Positions 47,587-64,000 of a stretch of 64,000 nt of DNA are shown one piece after another. This DNA comes from Glandiceps talaboti (Eukaryota; Hemichordata; Enteropneusta; Spengelidae), in NCBI RefSeq assembly GCF_964340395.1, contig NC_135550.1, forward strand, positions 20,232,676 through 20,296,675, written 5' to 3'. The translations under genes were made by a program, and so were the position numbers. How positions within the stretch are numbered: the stretch's first letter is position 1; each line of letters opens with the position of its first letter. The notes below the pieces were generated by a model. The model saw only the letters and a list, made by a program, of their open reading frames with translations. It was not told the origin of the DNA and did no database searches.

Positions 47587-49677
47587 TTGTGTTACCATCT
47601 CAAAAAGCTCTCTATACCAAATGGCGTTCTTCGCTTGAGACAGTTGTTGCATATATGTTACAAGTATTGATGTAGTAAATACAGCTGTCTGAGAAGCATA
47701 GTTACAACCATACTTGTTTTAAAACTGAAAGTCATAACTTCATCTGTACACATGAAATTAATAAGTATATGGATATTCACTTACTGATAGCCTGTATAAC
47801 TACAAGGAGTATGGTAGTTAAAACTTACAATTACTGAGGTATTTGTATCTACTGTATGTCAATTAATATGTATTCCTGTCAATATTGTAGATTGCATGTC
47901 AACACACATAAAATGTACAAATAATGTATTTATCCATGTATAAGTCCCTTGCTCAGGTATAGGTTGATTCATGGCAATAGTAGTAGTCATGGCAAAATGT
48001 TGAAATTCCCTATATTACAATTATATCATTGTTAAATGGTTTTGTATTTGACCAAATATGCAAAGGGGAGGATAAAAACATGGTTGCATGGAAGTTGTTT
48101 CCAGTATGTAAAAATATTCAATCCATTACTTTGTAGAATTGTTTGTAGAAAGAGCACTTGAAGTACACAAGACCATTCCTTGTATTATACATAGCGTAGT
48201 TGGTATTAATTAAGTGGTGTAAAATATGTAATGGTAATGTTATAGTTTAGTCAGTTTCTGACTTTGTACTTTGTACTAGTATAAACATGTTTCACCAAAT
48301 GTTCTCATGTATCCAATTGCTTCAAAACACACCTGTTCCAAAATGCCATATGAAATAGTTGTGAAGCATAGAAAGAGTCAAGTTCAAGCTATGTGAAACC
48401 TGTACTGCCATGATACAGCTACCTTTACTAGATATGTGGAAAATTATAGAAGCTATATACATCCATGACAAACAGCTAAATGACAGCTCATTTGTTTTAT
48501 TGTTTACCTAGTGATGAGGATCCAAGAAACTCGACCTATGATATTTACATGACGTTATTCTCATTAAGTGTTCAATGTACTGGAAAAACATAGTTTGAAT
48601 CTTTGGTTTTTGGAATTTAAGAGAAATTATTTTGTCAAGGATGTAGCTATGTACAATATCCACGTATCTACATACCGTAATATTTGACTATTTGAGTACA
48701 AAAATGATATTTCCATTGTAAGCATCTATAGAGATTATGTTACATTGAATGTCAAAAGCAATAACTTCAGTAAGCTTTAACTTCAGTTTTACAGTAATGT
48801 TAACATTTTTAAATCATGAAAAATACTGATGGGAATAAGTTCCCATTTAAATATATGATAGTTATATTTTTAGGAAGCAGGTATATTTAGTGTTATTCCC
48901 CTTCAGATTAAAATAAGCGATATTATTTGATGATGTATCATGACTTAGTTTAAATTTAGTTAGATTATAGAAGTGTTTAGTACTAAGGCAACACACGTAT
49001 GTCCCATTTTTAAGTGCAAAGAAAGTGGAATAAAAATCTTTCAAATAAATGTTTATTAATTACCGATACCTCATGTAGCATGAGCACTGACTTTGTCTCT
49101 GGAACGTTTTATGTGCTGCTAAGAACTCTGTATTTTGATATGCCAGTTCCAAAATGTGTTTTTCTTTTCATACCGAGTAGTTCTTTTTCATTCGCATTTC
49201 CCAAGTTTGGTTTTTATATATTTATTCAAATTTTCTACTCATACAATAGTATTGTTCATTTTGTATGATTTTGTTATACAATGGTTATTTTTTTATTTGT
49301 TGTATATTACACTTTGGTTACAGTTTTCTAATTTTGAAGATTTTCAACTCATACATGAATATTACTTGTGTTATTAGCATACATCAACTGTATATGGAAT
49401 AGCTTCAGAAATTATGACAGCTCACCACACTAGTCAAAATTACTGACTAGTAAAACTCATACCTACAACTCCTTTGATTTGACTTGGTAGGCAAATTAGA
49501 AGTTACAGAGCATGAATCAGAAATGAGATGAAAACTAAGCTTCAGTGTACATAAATATGTTTTGTTATATGTCTATACTTACATTCCCTGAATTCTACTT
49601 ACTTTGTTTTCTTTGCATTATTCAAACATATCTCAGTTGTGACATGGTTACTGGTGCACCATGTCATAGTTATGTAG

Positions 49678-49791
49678 AGACAGACAGATGGACAGATGGA
49701 GAAAGACAAACAGGGAGTCAGTCAACCAGAGAAATGTTCTCACCATGCCAGACACACAGAGACAGACAGACAGAGAGACAGACATACAGAC

Positions 49792-49844
<53 letters not shown>

Positions 49845-49947
49845 TGGAGAAAGACAGATGGGGAATCAGACAACCAGATAAATGATCTTACCATACCAGA
49901 CACAGACAGATGGACAGGGACAGTCAGACAGATGGTCCCACCATACC

Positions 49948-49978
<31 letters not shown>

Positions 49979-49979
49979 T
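49678..49979 (+). repeat. CAGA (ACAG) tetranucleotide array, interrupted
   Basis: About 300 bp of CAGA repeats broken by TGGA, GGGA and unique stretches; a segment with GGAGAAAGACA occurs twice. The 183-aa frame over it (Asp/Arg/Gln/Thr-rich) is a repeat artefact. Confidence 0.9.
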
Positions 49980-50705
49980 GGGTTGTATAGTATTGGTGGT
50001 GGTCAGGCAGTAAGCTCACATAATGCCAGTATGGGTTCAAATGAATTCCATGACAGCATACTGATACTGACATTGATACTGGTCTTTCACATATGAAGAT
50101 TCTACCCAAAAAATACCATTATAGCAAGAAATAATGGGATTACTAAACTTTAACTGCCGAGACTGTTGTATCACTGTCACTGTATGTCAGAACTAGATGT
50201 CTTTTTTAATGAATTTTTTATTCAACCCTGATTTTAATGGCGAGTACACTGTAAATCCTTAAATCTTAAAGTCAATTTTATTAATTTTGAAACTGTTGTT
50301 TTAACTTAGTTCATTATAAATTGGAAATTTATGTATACTATTGCAATAAATGTATATACATGCAGCTATCTTTGATGAGTTTTATTTGATTGTTATGTGT
50401 GGCTACAGAGGGGAATGTTTTCATTTGTATTGTCTCCTATTGTACACCAGTCATCATGAACAAGGTAAAGTTTAGACTGCATGAACAGGTATTCTATAAA
50501 GCAACATTACATTGTAGCCATGATGCTGAGATTTCTAAAGCAACCCTGGTGCCATGAAAAAGTTCAAAGCTGGGTTGTATGGTTTGTACACCCATTGATA
50601 CCCATTACATCATTTGTCGTTTATAGCTACCATACATAACTCTTCAACCATTGTTTGTCATGCAGTCAATACCAGATCTCAAATCATTCTGCCATGATTT
50701 TACCT

Positions 50706-50738
<33 letters not shown>
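50706..50738 (+). repeat. CA dinucleotide run
   Basis: About 16 CA units in intergenic DNA. Confidence 0.9.
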
Positions 50739-52405
50739 CCAATGAATGCATCACACCTAACTACACATCATATACACAATCCATGTTTTCCCATGTACTT
50801 GCTTCAGCCCCTGGCTCGGCCTCTAATTGCATGAATCTTCGTATATTACGGGTACCTACCTTTCATACAGCCCTTAGTACACGGCTAAACTCTCACATCC
50901 AAGACATGGCTGGTACAGGGGTGTTAGCAGCCCTGTACTAGACAAGGCATGCAGAGACCCTGTAGCAGGAGTTTTATTGACATGCTGTACATGACTTCAT
51001 CATGGTTGTTCACAATACCCCTGTACCATACATATTTCAAATTACCATTCAGCACTGTACACCATACTTCAACCATCACAGACATCACATTTACAAAACT
51101 TGAAAACAAACTCAGTAAATGACTCAAGGCTTAGTAAATTTTCATTGTATTATGTCATCATCAGTATATGATTTACAGCAAGTTGATGTGACTCTAATAT
51201 GCAATAAAGAAGTTTCACAAAAAAAGCCTGACTCGGTATAAATAGGCACATGTAAATCTGGGCATTGGTACTGCTAAGTATGACTGACATAACTTTACAT
51301 TGGTAGTTTGTACTACACCAAGCCATCTACTTTGGTTGACTTCAACTACCTTGGTGGATGTACAAAATTTGAAATTTAAAAAAAAAAGGTCATTAGAGCC
51401 CCATTTCAGATGTAACCAAGTAAATATCAGGTTTGTGTATGAATGACCCTTCCCATGCCAAACCACTACCTCTGCTAGGCTTTGAAACCGACCACTGTTC
51501 ATGACACGTTTAAAGTGGGCTACACACTAGAGATATTCATTATTGCTATCCAATGCTAGAGAATTAGTTTTTAATTAAAACAATTTTTGGTCCATTTTTT
51601 TTATATACAATTTTGATATAAATATTTAACTTTGAAAGTTGGAGAACAGTATTAAGAAACTAACATTGGTCACTTTCATTAGATAAAAGGAAACTTTTTT
51701 TTGTTAACAAACAAGAAGTCTGGTTTCTTGTCTTGCAATTACCGAAACAAGTTATGGTGAGGTGTAACAAAATAGCAGCTGCATTTAAACAGAACACAAA
51801 TTATAAGTGAATAGAAATGATCACGTCATATTTTGGTATGTACAAATCCTCTTCCCTCGTCACTTCTTTTCTCCGTTACTTGCACTTTAATATTAGTATT
51901 CTCACAATACAATTTGTGTCTAAAAATAGCCTTCCTCAAGCTCTTGCAAAATCTTGTAATTACTCTGCTAACACTAGCATTACCGTACATATGGTTTGAT
52001 AGCAGATTTGTTATTAGTTGATTTCATTTACTGTTATATCCCTGGTGCTAGCCGAGGTAGTGGTTAGCTTGTAAATAATCCATACTCTAATCATTTTTAG
52101 TCCAGTTTGTGGATATATTCAAATGTCAGGTATAATTTACTTTCTGAGCTTTCCTTTGCTAGTTTTCTCTCTGTTTGTCGTGAATGTGATATTTTCTTTT
52201 CTTGACATCCACATATACATAACTGATGAAAGTTTCAACTGTGTTGGCAAAGTTAGAGATTGATATATCCTAATACACACAGTGGAATTATCCGGCCAAT
52301 TACTCCTGTATATTTTATGTATAGTTTAACTATGTAATACATACATTCTACAATGAGGACTTCCCTATGTAAATACATATACAAAGTTCAAGGGCATGGC
52401 GTTGG

Positions 52406-52514
52406 CATTCTCCCAAACCAGAGCTGTTATTTCTTCCGCCTTACTACGAAATAACAAAGTAGGCACGTACTGGACGGTGCCGTAAAAAGAGGCCGTGGTT
52501 TGCGACAATGGGAG
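52406..52514. repeat. Three-stem hairpin element, copy 2
   Basis: CTCCC and GGGAG close the outside. CAAACCA pairs with TGGTTTG to form the next helix. Inside are GTTATTTC/GAAATAAC and GGCAC/GTGCC hairpins. The arrangement matches copy 1 at 47512-47586, with different bases in the second inner stem. Confidence 0.7.
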
Positions 52515-53778
52515 TTAGATGTACACTGTACTGACCATGTCATAGGATTGGTTAAGAACTTTACAACATTGAGTCAAATGTTCTAATGCCAGTCATACAG
52601 AGAACTCCAAGGTTAGCAAATTGGAGCCCTCGTAGCACTGACTCGGGTCTATATAAACTTTATGCTAGCCATATGTAAAATTTCCAGGTGATGAAATTTA
52701 AGACTTCTTAGATGTATTATGTATTTCCTACTAGTCATGTTTAAAACTCAAAATATGTGATATTGTGTTATATCTCTAAGCCAATATCACTGAGATCTTT
52801 TCAATATCAATTTAGAATTTCTCTGTCAAGAACCACATCTATTTATATTCCCCATGTTCAGACCTCCCAATATCAAATCAATTCTCTCTCGTCACCAATC
52901 ATTGCATCGGTATCTGGTCACACATTACAAAAACTGGGTAATCACTTCAAAATTGTAGTATCATTCATTATTGCATTCAGGAGACACTGATGATGAATAT
53001 CACCTGTTATGACATTGATAGTATATCTATATCATACTGTCCACAACTGGAATGTACAGCTGACAAATCTAGAGCTCCAAGGCAGTGAGTCATGTGGCGA
53101 TCAAAAGGAGACCTTCACGGTCTTCTGAAACAACAGCTGACATATACAATCATATGCAATTCAGAAAAGTCTACATCACTGGAAAGATAAAACCAGCAAG
53201 GAAAGCTCAAGAACTCAAAAAAAAAAATGCATTTCATATCTACAAACATAGAGAAGTGTTTACATTGTGAAGCTTGTATCACCTTACCATATATGATTTG
53301 AGTTCGGATCATGGAAGGCAACTTCTAGTTGCATAAATGTCAAGGAAGTAAATAGAATTCACCACATAATGTGTAGCATGTAATTTACAGACTGAGATTC
53401 AGGAATCAATTGGCTTATCATTTTTTGTAATTAATATAGAAATTTACCTTTCATCAAAAAATCATCAACTTGTTATATTACAACATAAAGGTGGTTACGA
53501 TTAACATCTTGGGAATAGTTGGGTTTTTTCGTCTGTATGGTACAGTTTCTGTGACAACTTCTATAGGACTAATTTTGCTATTTTATAGGTTGTTTCACTG
53601 TGTGAGCATGGCGGTGTAAGCAATACCTCCACAGTGTGAGTGATACTAGCTTTCAAGGGCTACCTGCAAATATTTCCTGACAACATGAATAAGTTGTGTT
53701 TTCTTTACCAGCCCTTAGGTATGATGTAAAAGTTACAAGAATTGATGCCTTTACAGAGTGTCAGGTTAGTAGTCAATA

Positions 53779-53799
53779 ACCCCCCCCCCCCCCCCCCCT
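53779..53799 (+). repeat. Poly-C tract
   Basis: About 20 C in intergenic DNA. Confidence 0.9.
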
Positions 53800-56777
53800 C
53801 CCTTTGAATTCTTTCTTATATCTTCACCTTCTTTTGGGGCTTTTTCAAAATTCACAGAGTCTTGTTTTTGACCATTCAAAATCCACAGAAACTGCACCAT
53901 ATAGAATGATTTATCTTCTTCCCTTTTTTTTTCATCACAGACATTTACTGCACAGTCATAGTATTGTATATGATTCAGCTAAGTGGCTTGTCTCCAGTCT
54001 CTTTGCATCCTTTACTTCATACATACATATTATAAAACCAAGTGTGTTTAATTTTAAGATGATGGGAGTTATAAACTAGTGGGACAAACTTCATAATACA
54101 GCTTATCAACACACTATTTTAAAATCATGTAATCACTGACTTATACAAATTTCAAATTTTGTTTCATAAGACAGAGTAAGTTTCTGGTACAAATGTTTCT
54201 CCCAGTAGTACAAGGGCTGCTCTAGACTTTAAGATACATCGTGTAACGCTGCCTTCACAGATATATGTGAGGGTGCTGTCACAGCATACCTCACAGATTA
54301 GGGATGCTACAGAGGACCAAATCCATCTTGATCATTATGCGTTGTCACATGACCACATGGTAACGACTATGTGACAACAAAAACTGTTTGACTTTGGGAT
54401 GGCCCAGTGTTGTAGTCTGGATAAGATAGTGCAAAAACGTCTAGGCCAGGAACTCTCTATGCCTGACATTATTGTTTGTGGTTGTAGCCTTCATTTTGTG
54501 TGGACAGACTTACAAATAGACACACAGTATATCTACAGTTTGGAGTACATTATTTCGTACCGAGTACCAAATTTGTTCATTTTGATTCTAAAAGATGGAC
54601 ACAGATTTTTTAATGTCCATTATGAGTGATAATTGTGTATATTGACATGGTACATAAAAGGAAATGTCACTGAAAAGTTGAGGGTCAAAAGTGAGAAAGA
54701 CTGGGACAATGAAAGTGTCTGTTCAGTCTGCAAACATCAATAAATGTGTCCTGTCTTCCAATGATGTACACTCTTTGTCATATCAAGGCTACAGACAAAG
54801 CACTCTACTTACTCTCCTAGCCTTTATTATCAGTGCTTCTATGTTCTGAGTATCTACCATCAACAAACAGGTAGTGTGTCAATTTAGACACCGACTCTCC
54901 AATCTGAAGTGGATTATTTGAGCACAATGGATAAAAATATATCCAGTTCAATTGTACCTATCTGACCTTGATAAGAGACTGGGTTATTAATTGTATGTAC
55001 AGTTGTTGTTTTCATTGACCTTTGACCTGCTGTAAGGTTTATCAGTGCAATGTGATATAACGATATATTAAGCTTTTTTTGCCAAATAATGCATTACATT
55101 ATGATTGTAAATTGTTGTCAAGTTTGTAGTAGGTCATATGCCAATGAGTGATTGTGGTATGTGGGTGACAAGTAAAGTATACATCACTAAGTGACTGTAG
55201 TACATTAATAAATGACTGTAGGGTGGGGGGGGGGGGCGACAAGATCAGACTGTGCAATATATGCCATGTGATACTCCATAATACTCTATTTTTGCACCAT
55301 AACCCGTGGTTTACAATATTTGCACTAGACTATGGTCCAATAGTATAATTTGTGTCGACTGAAGCATTGAAACTGGACTCTTGGTTGGCCACGTTTGCAC
55401 CAATGCAATGCACTGCATTGAGTAACAATATGACTACACATGTCGTCATACTGTAATGTCTTCTGTCTTGTATGCTAAACCACTGTGCCACCTGCACTGT
55501 GTTGGGACATACCCTGTGTACAAACAGACAAAACACAATTAATGAAATTAAGGTTGCAATTTTAGATGAATGTGTATGAAAGCTATACGGTACAACTGAG
55601 ACATTGATGATAATATGTGTACATGTTTCTTTGCTACTATAGTAAGTGTAAGGTATTGCTACATAAGTACCAGAGACTACTTGCACCAGTGCACATGCAT
55701 ACTACGGTAGTGGTATTTGCACTGCAGAGCAATACTGAAAACATTATTGCATACCTGCATGCAAATGATATGCAATTGAGGAAGCAGTCATGTACACAAA
55801 GTGCGTGATCACATAGAGTCATTTTTATGGAATTTTTTTGTTTCTGATAAACATGTGTAATATCAACAGAACCCCATGCTGCATGAGTTCCAGTGTGGGT
55901 ACTCAGGGGTACATGTATTTGCACTCATGCTTGCAGTGTTTTCAGCTGCACATAAACTAGCTATGCTTATGAAAGTACTGCTGCAGAGAACACTGCAAGC
56001 ACTCGTACAAATACCACAAGTACACCACACTTGCACTCATGCGTTATGGGGTTGTCATATTCTCTGCTGCTCCATCATACTAATTGTACATAGCAATATA
56101 CTGAAATAGATATTTTCAGGAAAAGTGTTTATTTTGGCTGAGCAATAACTAACCTACTGTAAAAACAGTAAACAATTGTGGAACTGACTATTTCTTTTTC
56201 ATAATATTCCAAAGAAATATCCACAACGTGAGATTAAAAGCAATTGCTGTATGACAGATCTGATATTTTAGAATCAATAATACCACATACCAGTGAATGC
56301 TGGGTTTGGCTCTGGCACTGAATTTTACGTTATGTGTTTCTATTTCAAAAGAACTATATTTTGATGATATAGTCTACCTTATGTTGTCTGATGATAAAAT
56401 TGAGTACTTTTATATACATAGTGCAACCTCAAGGATATCCTTCTATGTATAGGAAGTGTACAACTAGTCGGATAACACTGATGTGTTTTTTTTCAATTGT
56501 GTTGTAGTTTCTGTTTCAGAAATACTAAATACATACAGATTAGATTTAATAGATTAAGAACAATCAGGCTACTTCAGTATATTATCTGGAAGATTGTACA
56601 ACTATCACTTCAGAGCTGAATTTTAAATCTCATGACAATCACATGCAATACACATGGAAGATAACAAACAGATCTAACAATATCAAAATACCTATATGTA
56701 AAATACATGATCAGACATACAAAGTACAATTTGACAGCTGTTTTCAGATATCTCTTATCAGCAAACACATCGAGTCA

Positions 56778-56781
56778 TTTA

Positions 56782-56783
<2 letters not shown>
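56778..56783 (-). terminator. AATAAA overlapping the WDR20 stop codon
   Basis: On the minus strand the end reads GGTTAATAAATGACTC, so the stop TAA is immediately merged with an AATAAA hexamer. It could act as an intronic poly(A) signal for the read-through form, or be chance in AT-rich DNA. Confidence 0.3.
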
Positions 56784-63092
<6,309 letters not shown>

Positions 63093-64000
63093 CTTGAATT
63101 CGACATTGGGAAAATAAGAGTGCCCGGATGTCTGCTGATCAAGTAGTATATATCGATATACTCATCTTTGCGGTGTATACATGACATTTCACTCATACAG
63201 TTCTAACAGACTGAATAATACATTTTTATTGTCAATAAATGACTAAAATGAAGGTAAAAGTCTGAAAAAATTGCTCCTTAATAGTAGGCATTTCACGATT
63301 TAGGGATTGAGGCTGAAAGGCGTGACCTATGACTTTGCATGTAAGTCACCTGATTGATATCAGATTTTGCTGAAGCGGGTAATACGAATCTACGTGAGAC
63401 CTTGGAATAATTACTCCAAGGTGAAACACTCTCCAAAAAAGAAGGTGTACTCTTACTCATGTAATGTCGGTGAATGATCTTGGATGATTCCCGATACCTT
63501 AAAAAATACTTGTTGCAAACAGTACTATTAGTTTGTTAAAATTATATCCAGTCAGTGCGCAGACAGACCACTGCACATAGTCATAGGCCATATTTACAAT
63601 TTGTGATAAAGACAACACTGACAGGTTTGTTGTGTTTTTGATGTTGTCAACTGTCAATGTTACCACTCAATTCGATATCATTGATTTATACGTATCAAGA
63701 TTTGGTTTCTACAGAAGAAATTTATCAATGAAAATGTAATTGATTATTGTTATTTTTATATATAGTGGGATAATGGGTAGCCTTTATTTGTGATAAATAC
63801 CACCACATGAAATTTTGAAAGTTTAATTAATTTTGGGGTGGGGGGGTGTACTCTAATGTGCCATGTCATGTACACTTTTTTCTTACTGTTATGTTGTTTA
63901 ATTTGGAAATAATGTAGAGTTGAACAAAACTGTTTATCAGATCAAAGTCATGATATATTTATACAATTGTATTATATGTATGCTACTAAGTATTTTCCCA
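63093..64000. other. WDR20 upstream flank
   Basis: It presumably contains the WDR20 promoter in the first 100-200 bp. A small palindrome (TTGGAATAATTACTCCAA) lies near 63401-63420. The remainder is AT-rich with no gene seen. Confidence 0.5.

Larger units (their letters stand above)
47287..47660. repeat. Tandem duplication of about 150-200 bp with different inserts
   Basis: Unit 1 (47287-47442) and unit 2 (47443-47643) share GTTGTTAC, TGTATAACTGTAG, CCCAGTGA, GTTAC(T/C)ATCTCAA, AGCTCTC and ACCAAATGG in the same order; a partial third unit follows. Unit 1 alone carries the CACGTG palindrome, unit 2 alone the hairpin element at 47512-47586. Confidence 0.7.
46430..56781. other. Large intergenic region between BTBD17-like 3 and WDR20
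   Basis: It begins with the 3' UTR of paralogue 3 (AATAAA-type hexamers around 46620-46790). It holds a tandem duplication with hairpin insertions (47287-47660), a CAGA array (49678-49979), a CA run (50706-50738), a poly-C tract (53779-53799), a poly-G tract (55224-55238) and a second hairpin element (52406-52514). Open frames near 49545, 53085 and 55330 show no recognisable family. Possible 3' exons of WDR20 could lie in the right part but were not found. Confidence 0.5.

Noticed and set aside
49545-50096. 183-aa open frame, rich in Asp/Arg/Gln/Thr
   Set aside because: The frame is kept open by the CAGA repeat, whose overlapping frames are also open; no domain or splice context supports it.
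53085-53270. 61-aa basic frame MSHVAIKRRPS
   Set aside because: Short, no recognised family, contains a poly-A run encoding lysines, and no nearby splice partners were seen.
55330-55686. 118-aa minus-strand frame, considered as an extra WDR20 3' exon
   Set aside because: No similarity to WDR20 and no acceptor in the needed phase was convincing.

Overview
The window is AT-rich animal nuclear DNA with dense short introns, many microsatellites and short foldback repeats. Six protein-coding genes can be read, all by conceptual translation with GT-AG (twice GC-AG) junctions that keep the frame. Gene content and protein identities fit a marine invertebrate, plausibly a deuterostome such as a hemichordate or lancelet; this placement is inference only. 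No bacterial genes, no rRNA or tRNA gene and no recognisable virus-derived element were found.

Layout, left to right. (1) 950-6234, minus: a complete 10-exon FIBP gene (360 aa). (2) 9537-17373, minus: a secreted purple acid phosphatase of the ACP7 type, with a tandemly duplicated 138-nt exon that is almost certainly mutually exclusive. (3) 22405-23904 and 26080-27468, plus: two paralogous BTB-BACK proteins of the BTBD17 family, each with the whole coding region in one exon. (4) 29186-41850, minus: a complete 25-exon mitochondrial polynucleotide phosphorylase PNPT1 (786 aa). (5) 43999-46429, plus: a third BTBD17-like paralogue, split by one coding intron and arranged head-to-head with PNPT1. 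(6) 56782-63092, minus: WDR20 (555 aa in the read-through form). The rest is introns and intergenic DNA, the largest block being about 10 kb between the third BTBD17-like gene and WDR20.

The genes are not an operon and share no obvious pathway. FIBP acts in growth-factor signalling, ACP7 is a secretory metallophosphatase, PNPT1 acts in mitochondrial RNA turnover, and WDR20 is a cofactor of USP12/USP46 deubiquitinases. The BTBD17-like genes form a small local family interrupted by PNPT1.

The most interesting signals concern splicing and small repeats. The two alternative ACP7 exons are exactly equal in length and lie 36 nt apart, too close for the intervening stretch to be spliced as an intron, and one uses a GC donor. 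PNPT1 carries three independent tandem-repeat arrays, each built from the 5' splice site of the adjoining exon (exons 12, 17 and 24), plus another GC-AG intron. There are several foldback (MITE-like) elements, and a two-copy dispersed sequence that folds into an outer stem with two inner hairpins whose paired bases differ between copies in a compensatory way.
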